DNA of 64,000 nt. It comes from Ruminococcus sp. HUN007. GTDB taxonomy: Bacteria; Bacillota; Clostridia; Oscillospirales; Ruminococcaceae. This document shows positions 8,804 through 17,829 of the stretch, piece after piece. The stretch covers positions 186,001-250,000 of the forward strand of contig NZ_JOOA01000002.1 of NCBI RefSeq assembly GCF_000712055.1, written 5' to 3'. The position numbers and the translations under genes were made by a program. The notes below the pieces were generated by a model that was given only the letters and a program-made list of their open reading frames with translations, ran no database searches and was not told where the DNA came from. Each line of letters begins with the position of its first letter. Position 1 is the stretch's first letter.

Positions 8804-9235
8804 TTACGCCGGAAACGGCTCTTCCGCCATCTGCTTTTTAAGTTCTTCGAAAAGTCCCGGAAGCTCACGCTCAAGTCTTACAAATTTTCCGTCTTCATGA
8901 GTAAAGCAGTGCACGGATTCACCTTCAAAAATGAATGCCCCGTCTGATTCACGGTACATTCTGTACTTTAATACAAAACTTGCACCCTTTACTTCTGTAA
9001 CATAAATATTCACAAGTATAACATCAGTAAACTCCGCGCTGGTTCTGAATTTACCGGATACGCTTACCACCGGCGAAACAAGGCCGCTGTCCTCGAGTTT
9101 TTTGAAACTCCATCCTATCATGTCGAGATAATACACTCTTGCTTCTTCCATCCAGCGGATATAGTTTGAATGGTGAACCACCTTCATTTTATCTGTTTCA
9201 TAATACTGTACTGTGTGTCTGTACGGTTCCGTAAT
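8804..9235 (-). CDS. Acyl-CoA thioesterase, 4HBT (hotdog) family, probable non-AUG start
   Basis: The C-terminal 127 residues from the ATG at 9187 are clearly hotdog thioesterase (VVHHSNYIRWMEEAR). That ATG lies inside the conserved core. In-frame codons upstream read I-T-E-P-Y-R-H-T-V-Q-Y-Y-E-T-D-K-M-K, the expected family N-terminus including the active-site aspartate in YETD. No ATG, GTG or TTG exists in this extension. The only well-placed start is ATT at 9235, five bases after GGGAGG. I therefore annotate 143 residues with an ATT start; the conservative alternative is 8804-9187. The enzyme would hydrolyse acyl-CoA thioesters in the cytoplasm. It follows the SGNH hydrolase gene closely on the same strand. 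Confidence 0.82.
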   Translation of the reverse strand: MTEPYRHTVQYYETDKMKVVHHSNYIRWMEEARVYYLDMIGWSFKKLEDSGLVSPVVSVSGKFRTSAEFTDVILVNIYVTEVKGASFVLKYRMYRESDGAFIFEGESVHCFTHEDGKFVRLERELPGLFEELKKQMAEEPFPA

Positions 9236-9253
9236 TAAAACCTCCCTGTTTTA

Positions 9254-10519
9254 CTATATTCCTTCAAAACAGCTGGCTATACGCTCAGCTAAAATTCTGT
9301 GGCCTTCTTCATTCGGATGCAGTCCGTCAGTAAGATAATTGTTCTTTACAAAGTCATCCTGAGGATTCATTCCGTAGATAGTATTGGTATCGATGACCGG
9401 TATCTGCATTCTCTGACATCTGTTTTTAATAGCATCGATGTAATGATACAGAGTATATCCGGCTTCATTTCTCTGCTTGTCCGTATTCAGTCCTCCGAAC
9501 TCAACACGGTGAAGAGGAGTCAGAAATACAATGGAAGCGCCGGGATGTTCTTTTTTCAGTCCCATAAGCAGTTCATAAAGCGCACCGTAAAAAGATACAT
9601 CGGTAGTGTCATCTTCAGTTCCGAGAGGTGTATTGAACCCGTAGTCATTCGTTCCGCCGAAAATTACGATAAAGTCCGCATCTCTCTTGATATCCTTGTA
9701 CCGTTCAACAAAAGGCGGAATGTCCGTTCCCATATCGGACTGCGATGAAATGCATGATCCGGCAACGCCGTAAGGAATAGCTTCCTTAAGGCCGAGGATC
9801 TCGCCGAGATAATCCCAGTAGCCTTTACCGTCTGATGTATTGAATCCGGCAGTAATGCTGTCTCCGAGAAACGCACCGACGCAGCCTTTCCATTTACCGT
9901 CCGGTCCCGGTATCACGGTATCGGATTTTTTCCTGAATGTTATGTAGTTTACGGTTTTTTCACCGTTCTCGTCTATGTCAAATCCGGTCTTGTATTTAAG
10001 TGACTGCTGATCATCTGAAAGAAGCATCTCCTTACAGCTGCCGAGTCCGCCGTTTCCGGTAATGAACCTTATCTTGACACCGTCATTCTTCTGAGCAGCA
10101 TCAAAATAGGAAACCAGCTGACTGAACCCGTAGTCTCCGCTGCTGACCAGCTCTGCCTTGTAACTTATGTCGCCTACACCGGCACTGAATATCAGTTCAT
10201 CATCGCTGTTGTCCGATACCCAGCTTCCGTACAGAATATCAAAGACCTCCTCAGACTTCATTTTCTTTTTTATAGAATGATCCTTGCCCGTCGGTTCCGG
10301 AGTGTCATTTTTAACTTCTGTATCACTTTCTTCCGTGTCCTGTTCTTCACTGTCTGCAGGCTGATCTGATGATGATCCTGAAACGTCCGTACCGACAGAC
10401 TCTTCGTCTGCACCATCCTCAGCAGCTGCTGCATCGGATTCATTTACAGCACCGCACCCTGAAGTCAGAACCGGTAAAAATAATGCTGATAACAGTAATG
10501 CAATGATCCTGCCCTTCAC
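9254..10519 (-). CDS. SGNH/GDSL hydrolase lipoprotein
   Basis: 421 residues from GTG at 10519, which has an AAAGGGAG site seven bases upstream; a longer ATG start at 10540 would put the ribosome binding site inside the gene. The lipobox LTSGC gives a surface lipoprotein. An acidic linker (about residues 25-75) is followed by a roughly 100-residue beta domain, then the SGNH catalytic domain. This carries block I FLGDSITAG, block II-like GVAGS, block III GGTNDYG and block V DGLHPNEEG with the catalytic Asp and His. Family members deacetylate or de-esterify cell-wall or plant polysaccharides, so an esterase for plant fibre is plausible here. The thioesterase gene follows 18 bases downstream. Confidence 0.88.
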   Translation of the reverse strand: MKGRIIALLLSALFLPVLTSGCGAVNESDAAAAEDGADEESVGTDVSGSSSDQPADSEEQDTEESDTEVKNDTPEPTGKDHSIKKKMKSEEVFDILYGSWVSDNSDDELIFSAGVGDISYKAELVSSGDYGFSQLVSYFDAAQKNDGVKIRFITGNGGLGSCKEMLLSDDQQSLKYKTGFDIDENGEKTVNYITFRKKSDTVIPGPDGKWKGCVGAFLGDSITAGFNTSDGKGYWDYLGEILGLKEAIPYGVAGSCISSQSDMGTDIPPFVERYKDIKRDADFIVIFGGTNDYGFNTPLGTEDDTTDVSFYGALYELLMGLKKEHPGASIVFLTPLHRVEFGGLNTDKQRNEAGYTLYHYIDAIKNRCQRMQIPVIDTNTIYGMNPQDDFVKNNYLTDGLHPNEEGHRILAERIASCFEGI

Positions 10520-10752
10520 AGAAAGCACTCCCTTTCCCATATCAAATTAACACAGCACAGATAAAAAGATTTTTATCTGAACTGAATAAGAATATCTGAT
10601 TCCGCTCTGCATATCAGCAGGCGTTTTCACGCTTTATAAGCGTCCCCTAAATATAGATAATTATACCACATAATACAGATCAATTCAAGCTTTGCATTAA
10701 ATAAAGTAAACTTTTTTAGTAATAGAAAGTTATACAATATCTCAAAAAGATA

Positions 10753-10781
10753 TTGACTTGTGCATTAAACTCTGATACAAT
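10753..10781 (+). promoter_or_regulatory. Promoter of the synthetase gene
   Basis: TTGACT, 17 bases, TACAAT. The gene-free stretch 10520-10876 holds this promoter and a short GGGGG-type ribosome binding site near 10864; I see nothing else in it. Confidence 0.72.
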
Positions 10782-10876
10782 ATTCTTTAATGTGTCGTGA
10801 TACCATCACATATTAAGATACTGCGTATTACGCAACACATAAAGCAGATGTGCATGATTATCAGGGGGTATAAAAA

Positions 10877-13800
10877 ATGATCAGCTCAGACGGAATAAGA
10901 AATTTAAACGACTACTTTACAAAAGCCGAAGAAATGTACGGAACCTGTCCTTTTCTGAAATATACGGAAAAAGGGAATGAACTCTCGCGTACGTATACGG
11001 AATTCATGACACGCGTACGGAAATTTGCTCACTTTATACGGGAATACAGCATCTCTGCAGGACGAAAAATCAATGCTGCACTTATCGGACACACCGGTTA
11101 CGACTATCTGACAGTTATGATCGGTACAGTATATGCCGGTTCAGCCATCGTCCCGCTCGATTCTCAGATGAATGCGGAAACACTTGCCGATCATCTGCAG
11201 AGATCCGGGGCAGAGATCATTTTTTATGAAAAAGATCTTTCAGGTACTGTTAAAGCTGCACTTGAAAGCTGTCCGGAAGTAAAGCTCTCCTTTCCTGTCT
11301 CTGACGCAGACAAACCGCTCGACAGTCTGATTTCAGAACATCCTGCAGAATATTTCACTGACATATCACCGGATGAATGTGCCTTTATTATATACACTTC
11401 AGGTACTACAGGAAAAAGCAAGGGCGTAATGCTCAGTCACAGAAATATGTTAAGCACGATACTAACAGTAAAACCGAATCCGGAACTTGAAAAAGGCAGC
11501 GTATGTGCCTTTCTTCCGCCTCATCATGTATTCTCTGTAAACTGTGACTACCTGTATGCATTCCGCTTCGGAATGGCGGTATGCATCTGTGATGATCTTT
11601 CTCATTTCACAGACGATATAAAGAAATATCAGCCGGCAACAATACACATAGTTCCAATGATGGTAAAGGCGATATACCGCGCACTTGTCTCAGCAAAAGA
11701 AGAATATCCGGAGCTTGGTGTCTCTGAAATAAAGGAACTAGTACTCGGAAAGAAATTCTCAAGGATCCTGAGCGGCGGCGGAGGCCTTCCGGACGATCTT
11801 CGCGTGGGTATTCTGAACTTCGGACTTCGCATTGCATCCGGATACGGAATGTCCGAGTGTTCCCCTTCCATTACCGAAGCTCCGTTTGATGCACCGTCAG
11901 ACAAAAAAGGAACTGTCGGTATGCCGCTTTCAAGCTGCAGAGTACGTATAGCTGATGACGGAGAAGTCCTTGTAAAAGGTGACAACGTAATGATCGGTTA
12001 CTACGGATCTCCGGAACAGACCGCAGAGGTTCTTTCTGAAGACGGCTGGCTTAAGACCGGTGATATCGGACATCTTGACAATGATGGTTTTCTTTATCTC
12101 ACCGGAAGAAAAAAGAATCTCATCATACTGTCAAACGGCGAAAATGTATCACCGGAGGAAATTGAAAAAAGGTTCGCCGACTGCAGAGCGGTCGCTGAAA
12201 TAATCGTATTCGGAAACAACGACTCGCTGGCAGCAGAAATTTATCCTGATCCCTCAGCTGTCGCAGAAAACGGCAGAGAAAAAACAGAAGAAACTGTACG
12301 AAAAGCAGTTTCAGAGATAAACAGAGACCTTCCTTCATACAAGCGCATAGCTGAAGTTATTTTCAGAGACAAACCTTTTGAAAGGACGTCTTCAAAGAAG
12401 ATCATACGTTCTAAGGCAGGTACAGGTATTTCATCTGCTCAGTCCGGTACTGCTCAGAAAAAGCAGTGTGCATCTGATCTTGAAAAACTGACAGCAGAAA
12501 TCATAGCAAAAGCCTCAGGAAGAAAGGATTTCGGCACCGACGAAACTTTCGCCTCGATCGGACTCGACTCTTTCGGTTGTGTTTCTGCAATAACTGACAT
12601 TTACGAAAAGCTCGGATGCAGCATCGACCTTGCCGCACTTATGGAAAATGACACGGTGGAAAAACTTGCTGCATATATCAAATCATCTGAAAAGACCTAT
12701 ACTGATCATTCTGTCAGAAATGAATATCCTCTTTCAAATCTGATGAAGTATTTCATTTATGTAATAAACGGAAATACAGTCGGCAATGTACCTTCAGCCA
12801 TCGAGCTCCCGTTAAATACTGATACGGAGCGTCTGAAAAATGCCGTAAGTGCAGCCATTGACGCTCATCCTGTACTGAAAGGCACAGTAGATATGAAGCG
12901 TGCTGTCATTCTGAGGAACGATAAGTCCGAAAACCATATCGACATAATCAAAACGACTGAATCAGAGTGGAAAAAGATAAAAGAACATCTGGTCGCTCCG
13001 TTTACCTATAAGCCAGGCGAAAAACTGTATCACATCGGTATTTACAAAACTGAAAAGGCCGTTTATCTTCGTCTCGATCTTTCGCACGCAGTTACTGACG
13101 GAGTTTCGCTCGGAATGTTCATACGCGAGATAAGCCGTGCCTACAGCGGTGAAAAGCTCACAAAGGAAACAAACTCATTCTACGAATATCTGCTTGACGA
13201 AAAGGCCAGAGCCGACAACGGCGTTCCTGATAAAGACAGCGAAAAATTTGCTGAGATCTATAACGGAATAAAGATCGGCGGAAGCAATATGACGATCGAT
13301 CACGGTATGGATATCGACACTGTTATACCGGCTACAATAAAGCAGAGACTATACCGTATAAACCGTGAGAAGGTCATGAATTTCTGCGCAGAACACTGCA
13401 CATCGGAAAATATACTTTTCCTGACTGCATTCAATATCTGCATTTCACTGTTCAGCGGAAATGAAAGCATTTTCACAACAAGCATCCACAGCGGAAGAAC
13501 AGACGGAAGATATGCAGATTCCATTGGTATGTACTTCAGACAGTATGCATGCCGCTATGATTCCGGTAAATGCCGTACAACTGATGAGCTTCTCGAAGAC
13601 ACGGCTTCGCAGGTAAGAGACGTCATGAAACTTCATACATCATGCTCAAGCAACGGAGAATATCTGTTCCAGTTCCAGGGTGATATCTTCAACGTTGACC
13701 GCATAGGTGACCTTCAGTGTAAACGCGTTGATATCAGCATTGACAGTCATCCGTTCCGTATCATGATCATGAACAGGGCCAGAAGCTATATGCTGCATCT

Positions 13801-14515
13801 CAGTTATCACGCAAACCGATTTGACACGAGCACGGTCTATGTGCTTATAGACTGCTACCAGCACGTAGTAAATGCTCTTCTGGAAAACAAAACTATACCT
13901 GAGATCATCTCGGGACTGCCTGAAGAGATCTGTGCGGGAAGACTTATGCTTTCTTCAGAAGAAATAAACGCTGAATCCGGCAGAGCTCTCATTCCTGAGT
14001 CATCAGAAAACACAGGAGTATGGATCCTCGACGAACACACCCTTGATCTGAAACCTTTCGGTGCATGGGGTACGCTTTTCATAGCAGACAGAAAACCTGC
14101 TTCATACACATCTGCACTGAAAAATCCGCATGCGGCAGGAATTCTCTATAACACCGGAATAAAAGCAAGAATAATGCCGGACAACTCACTGAATGTATTC
14201 GGTCCTGAGTCCCGCGTGGTAAGAGTCGAAAACCACAAAGGCGGTTACTACTACGATCTGAACGAGGTCGAAAAAGAAGCCATGAAATGCAAAGGCGTCA
14301 CCGCAGCCCGTGCTTATCTTGAATACTCAAAGGAGTACAGGGTGTACGTACTCAGACTCGACGTTGAAACAGACAGTTCCATGAACAAGGAAGACGTAGT
14401 ATCCTACTTCAATGACAACGTACCGGAAAACCTGCGTCCGGTAAAGATTGCAGACAAAAAACCAAAGATCAGACATAACCAGCTGAAACGAAAAAACATT
14501 ACCGCCGGTTTTTAA
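10877..14515 (+). CDS. Stand-alone NRPS-like synthetase: adenylation, carrier, condensation-like and second AMP-ligase-like tail
   Basis: 1212 residues. Residues 1-510 are an adenylation domain with core motifs YTSGTTGKSKG, GYGMSECSP, LKTGDIGHLD, GRKKNLIILSNGE and lysine-bearing RTSSKKIIRSK. Residues about 535-610 are a carrier domain with the phosphopantetheine serine in GLDSFG. Residues about 620-1010 resemble a condensation or acyltransferase domain; the HHxxxDG motif is SHAVTDG, so the first His is Ser. The last 110 residues (GGYYYDLNEVEKEA to KKPKIRHNQLKRKN) resemble the C-terminal subdomain of AMP-ligases. No thioesterase, tailoring or transport gene lies beside it. It could load one acyl or amino acid unit and transfer it to a second substrate; the product cannot be predicted. 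Confidence 0.88.
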   Translation: MISSDGIRNLNDYFTKAEEMYGTCPFLKYTEKGNELSRTYTEFMTRVRKFAHFIREYSISAGRKINAALIGHTGYDYLTVMIGTVYAGSAIVPLDSQMNAETLADHLQRSGAEIIFYEKDLSGTVKAALESCPEVKLSFPVSDADKPLDSLISEHPAEYFTDISPDECAFIIYTSGTTGKSKGVMLSHRNMLSTILTVKPNPELEKGSVCAFLPPHHVFSVNCDYLYAFRFGMAVCICDDLSHFTDDIKKYQPATIHIVPMMVKAIYRALVSAKEEYPELGVSEIKELVLGKKFSRILSGGGGLPDDLRVGILNFGLRIASGYGMSECSPSITEAPFDAPSDKKGTVGMPLSSCRVRIADDGEVLVKGDNVMIGYYGSPEQTAEVLSEDGWLKTGDIGHLDNDGFLYLTGRKKNLIILSNGENVSPEEIEKRFADCRAVAEIIVFGNNDSLAAEIYPDPSAVAENGREKTEETVRKAVSEINRDLPSYKRIAEVIFRDKPFERTSSKKIIRSKAGTGISSAQSGTAQKKQCASDLEKLTAEIIAKASGRKDFGTDETFASIGLDSFGCVSAITDIYEKLGCSIDLAALMENDTVEKLAAYIKSSEKTYTDHSVRNEYPLSNLMKYFIYVINGNTVGNVPSAIELPLNTDTERLKNAVSAAIDAHPVLKGTVDMKRAVILRNDKSENHIDIIKTTESEWKKIKEHLVAPFTYKPGEKLYHIGIYKTEKAVYLRLDLSHAVTDGVSLGMFIREISRAYSGEKLTKETNSFYEYLLDEKARADNGVPDKDSEKFAEIYNGIKIGGSNMTIDHGMDIDTVIPATIKQRLYRINREKVMNFCAEHCTSENILFLTAFNICISLFSGNESIFTTSIHSGRTDGRYADSIGMYFRQYACRYDSGKCRTTDELLEDTASQVRDVMKLHTSCSSNGEYLFQFQGDIFNVDRIGDLQCKRVDISIDSHPFRIMIMNRARSYMLHLSYHANRFDTSTVYVLIDCYQHVVNALLENKTIPEIISGLPEEICAGRLMLSSEEINAESGRALIPESSENTGVWILDEHTLDLKPFGAWGTLFIADRKPASYTSALKNPHAAGILYNTGIKARIMPDNSLNVFGPESRVVRVENHKGGYYYDLNEVEKEAMKCKGVTAARAYLEYSKEYRVYVLRLDVETDSSMNKEDVVSYFNDNVPENLRPVKIADKKPKIRHNQLKRKNITAGF

Positions 14516-14612
14516 TCTCATTCTGAACTGATTGATTCTGCAGAATAACAAAAAATCACGTCCGAACAGACCTGCTATTATGCGACGATCCGGACCGGTT
14601 TCTATAGTACAG

Positions 14613-14650
14613 AAAAAGCATTCTCCCTTTTTCGGAGAATGCCTTTTTTT
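14613..14650 (+). terminator. Intrinsic terminator after the synthetase gene
   Basis: Arms GCATTCTCC and GGAGAATGC followed by seven T residues, 98 bases after the stop. Confidence 0.9.
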
Positions 14651-14684
14651 TCTGATTGCAATCATCATTTATTGCTGTTTATCA

Positions 14685-14713
14685 TTGACTGTTATCAGAT
14701 ATTGTGCTATTAT
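14685..14713 (+). promoter_or_regulatory. Promoter upstream of the CotH-dockerin gene
   Basis: TTGACT, 17 bases, TATTAT, giving a leader of about 190 bases before the ATG at 14910, which has the site GGAGGT. The leader (14720-14909) shows no clear structure to me. Confidence 0.65.
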
Positions 14714-14909
14714 ATACAGGATAATGCTTATGAGAAGAAATTTGATTTTTCCGGGAACCTTTTCGGCATTTCATGTATCTAATTACAGGATGTTTATGAT
14801 AGCGGGATTTTTTATGTGTAACGTTACTTAAAAGGATATTAAAAGAATATCAGCTGACACTCCATGAACGGACAGACGGAGTGCGGCGGAACTTCCGGAG
14901 GTACTAATT

Positions 14910-17510
14910 ATGACTCAGAACAGAAAAACTGCTCTGTCAGTATGCTGCATAGCATCACTGCTGGGTACAATGGCTTCTTTCCCGTTATCTTCAGCAAATG
15001 CCGCTGAAAAAGGTTCTATCGTAATCAATGAAGTGTGTGCAAAGAATACCGAATTTGCTGCACCGGACGGAAACTTCTATGATTTTATCGAACTTTACAA
15101 TTCTTCTTCAGAAAGCATCGATATCAGCGGATACGGACTTTCAGACAATGCTGAAAAGCCTGATAAGTTTAAATTCAATGACGGCACAGTAATAAAGGCA
15201 GGCGAGCATCTTCTCATTTACTGCAATTCAAAGGAATTCACACTTGAAGGAAAGAACACTGCATTTTTCGGGCTTTCCACAGACGGTGAAACACTCACTC
15301 TTACAGATAAAAGCGGAAATGCTGCTGATACGATCTCTTTCGGTCTTATAGAAGCAAATGTTTCCTACGGAAGATCAAGCGACGGAGCTTCAGAGTTTGC
15401 TGTTATGAAAATGACACCTGGTGAAGCAAACAAGACTGATTCTGTGATCAAAAAGGTAGTTCAATCCCCTGTTTTTTCAGCACCGTCGGGTTTCTATAAC
15501 GACAGTTTTGATCTTACACTCAGCGCAGAAGAAGGGTCAAAGATCTATTTCACTGTAGATTCATCCACTCCGGACAAAAGCTCCAATGAATACACTTCTG
15601 CAATAGATCTTGCAAATGCTTTGAATAAAGCCGTTCAGTCGGAAAGAAAGCCGGAAGACGGAAAACGTCCTGAAGACGGCAAAAGACCTGAGGACGGCGG
15701 TCCTGATGCAGGAAAGAGACCGGATGACAAGGACCCGGGCGCACCACAGCAGAACGGATCAAATGATGCGGCAGTAATTCGTGCAATAGCATATGATTCC
15801 GAAGGCAATGCAAGCGAACCTGTAACAGCTGTTTACTTCTTCGGCTATCAGAACAAGGCATCATACTATCAGGATTTTAAGATAATTTCACTTGTTACCG
15901 ACAGCGATAATCTTTTCAGCAGAGAAAAAGGCATCTGGACAAACTATGAAGAAAGCGGCCGCGAATGGGAACGTCCTGCAAACATGCAGATCTTCAGCAG
16001 CGGCAAACTCGATGTTGATCAGAATATCGGAATCAGAATACACGGCGGATATTCACGTAAATTCAATCAGAAGAGTTTCAACGTGTATGCAAGAGAAGAC
16101 TACGGAAAATCAACTATTGAATATGATCTTTTCTCAGGAGCTCTGCGAAGTGAATCCACCGGAAAGAAAATTAAGGAATTTGACAGCTTCATTCTCAGAA
16201 ATGCCGGCAACGACTGCCAGGACACAAGATTCAGGGACAAACTCAACCAGGCACTTGTAAACGACCGCGAATTTCTTGAACAGGCTATGGAGCCTTGCAT
16301 AGTTTTCGTAAACGGTCAGTTCTACGGACATTATGAAATAACTGAAAAGCTCAGTGAAAAATACATAAAGGACCACACCGGCGTAAGCAAAAAGGACGTA
16401 TGCATCGTCAAGAACCAGAAGCTTGACGAAGGCGAAGAAGCAACTTACAAGGAATACGAGGAACTCGGTGAATGGGTAAAGAAAACCGATCTTTCTTCAT
16501 CGGAAAACTACGAAAAGCTCTGCAGTCTTGTTGATATGGACAGCTTCGCTGACTACATGGCAACTGAGATCTATATAGCAAACAAGGACTGGGGCAAGAA
16601 CAACGTTGCACTCTGGAAAGCGACAACAGTCGATGAAAGCAATCCGTATGCAGACGGCAGATGGAGATTCATTCTATTTGATACCGAATTCTCATCGAAT
16701 ATCTACAACACAGTTCCGGCAAATATAAACCTGTTCCAGATCCTTGACAAGGAAGAGAATTTTGTGAACACCCTTCTCAAAGCTGCGCTTAAGAACCCTG
16801 AATTCAGACAGAAGTTCACTGTAACTTTCATGGATATAGCAAACTATAACTTTGACACAAACAAGGTAAACGCCCTTATAAGCGAATATACAGGCATATA
16901 CCGTGAACCGGCCGCAGATACTTTCAAGAAATTCTGGGGAAACAGCAATAACTTCTCAAACTCAGTCTCTACAGTAAAGAACTGGTTCGGTTCAAGATAC
17001 CAGTATGCTGTTTCACATCTTAAAAATGCTGCCGGACTTAAAGGCAGCCTCGTATCAGTTACGGTTTCAAACGACCAGAAATACGGAACAGTTAAAGTAA
17101 ACACTCTTACACCTGATTTCTCATCAGGAAAATATACAGGAAAATACTACACGGATTATCCTGTAACAGTTTCGGTCGAACCGGCTGAAGGCTGTGAATT
17201 TGCTGGCTGGAAGCTTAGTGACGGCACAGTTGTAAAGACAAAGACCGCGGAGATCACTTTAAAAGACAGCACGACAGTTACTGCACTCTATTCAGGTACC
17301 GGTTCATCCGGACAGACATCTGATCCGAAAAATGATACCGTAAACGGCGACGTTAATTCGGACGGTTCAGTAAACTCAAAAGATCTCGTAGCTGTGATCT
17401 CTGTAATGTCCGGAACCGCAAAGGCAGAAAACCTTAAAGCTGACGTAAACGGTGACGGTAAGGTAAGCATTCTCGATCTTGTTTTACTCAAGAGCAGACT
17501 GCTCCGCTGA
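14910..17510 (+). CDS. Secreted CotH-family protein with lamin-tail domain and dockerin
   Basis: 866 residues: signal peptide; lamin-tail-type domain about 32-140 (VINEVCAKNTEF, FIELYNSS, DISGYGLSDN); chitobiase-like beta domain about 183-235; hydrophilic linker about 245-285 built of repeated RPEDGK units; CotH domain about 300-660 (IRIHGGYSRKFNQKSFNVY, FILRNAGND, GHYEITEKLSEKYI, WRFILFDTEF); a bacterial repeat about 720-790 (GCEFAGWKLSDGT); and a complete two-loop dockerin at the end (GDVNSDGSVNSKDL and ADVNGDGKVSILDL). CotH is an atypical protein-kinase-like fold originally described from spore coats. CotH-dockerin proteins are typical of Ruminococcus cellulosomes. Exported and probably cohesin-bound; the CotH substrate is unknown. 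Confidence 0.93.
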   Translation: MTQNRKTALSVCCIASLLGTMASFPLSSANAAEKGSIVINEVCAKNTEFAAPDGNFYDFIELYNSSSESIDISGYGLSDNAEKPDKFKFNDGTVIKAGEHLLIYCNSKEFTLEGKNTAFFGLSTDGETLTLTDKSGNAADTISFGLIEANVSYGRSSDGASEFAVMKMTPGEANKTDSVIKKVVQSPVFSAPSGFYNDSFDLTLSAEEGSKIYFTVDSSTPDKSSNEYTSAIDLANALNKAVQSERKPEDGKRPEDGKRPEDGGPDAGKRPDDKDPGAPQQNGSNDAAVIRAIAYDSEGNASEPVTAVYFFGYQNKASYYQDFKIISLVTDSDNLFSREKGIWTNYEESGREWERPANMQIFSSGKLDVDQNIGIRIHGGYSRKFNQKSFNVYAREDYGKSTIEYDLFSGALRSESTGKKIKEFDSFILRNAGNDCQDTRFRDKLNQALVNDREFLEQAMEPCIVFVNGQFYGHYEITEKLSEKYIKDHTGVSKKDVCIVKNQKLDEGEEATYKEYEELGEWVKKTDLSSSENYEKLCSLVDMDSFADYMATEIYIANKDWGKNNVALWKATTVDESNPYADGRWRFILFDTEFSSNIYNTVPANINLFQILDKEENFVNTLLKAALKNPEFRQKFTVTFMDIANYNFDTNKVNALISEYTGIYREPAADTFKKFWGNSNNFSNSVSTVKNWFGSRYQYAVSHLKNAAGLKGSLVSVTVSNDQKYGTVKVNTLTPDFSSGKYTGKYYTDYPVTVSVEPAEGCEFAGWKLSDGTVVKTKTAEITLKDSTTVTALYSGTGSSGQTSDPKNDTVNGDVNSDGSVNSKDLVAVISVMSGTAKAENLKADVNGDGKVSILDLVLLKSRLLR
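15640..15720 (+). repeat. Tandem coding repeat for RPEDGK units
   Basis: About four imperfect 18-base units encode (K/R)RPEDGK-type hexapeptides in the CotH protein linker, ending in the diverged unit RPDDKD. Such in-frame repeats can change copy number by slippage. Confidence 0.75.
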
Positions 17511-17642
17511 TCAAGTTAAAAAGCTGATCTTCAGAGCTTTCCCCCATCCTGAACTCCGGATCAGCTTTCCCCCTTAGATATTTTCGTCAATCAACTCTAT
17601 AAAATCCAGAGGCTGATATTACCTACCTTTTATCAGCTTCGG

Positions 17643-17692
17643 AGTAAAGTCCTGAGGAAGTGCACTAATCTTTCTCAGGACTTTACTTTTTT
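17643..17692 (+). terminator. Intrinsic terminator after the CotH gene
   Basis: Arms AGTAAAGTCCTGAG and CTCAGGACTTTACT followed by T residues. A weaker hairpin, AAAGCTGATC/GATCAGCTTT, lies at 17520-17568. Confidence 0.9.
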
Positions 17693-17704
17693 CACATATT
17701 TCTA

Positions 17705-17733
17705 TTGAATATTCCGGAATTATATTGTATAAT
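17705..17733 (+). promoter_or_regulatory. Promoter of the GGDEF-EAL gene
   Basis: TTGAAT, 17 bases, consensus TATAAT; the start codon at 17830 follows an AAAGGAG site. The gene-free stretch 17511-17829 holds only the terminators and this promoter. Confidence 0.75.
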
Positions 17734-17829
17734 ATATTTATATATATTCGATAAACCATTCAACTGTTATACCATAGTCTTACTGGGATTACTGCTTCCT
17801 GGAACGGGGATTTTAAGAAAGGAGCTGCT

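Noticed and set aside
10877..14515. Polyketide or siderophore cluster
   Set aside because: No second module, tailoring enzyme, transporter or regulator adjoins the single synthetase gene.
16134..16376. Antisense frame within the CotH gene
   Set aside because: Shadow of the coding strand without ribosome binding site or recognisable domain.
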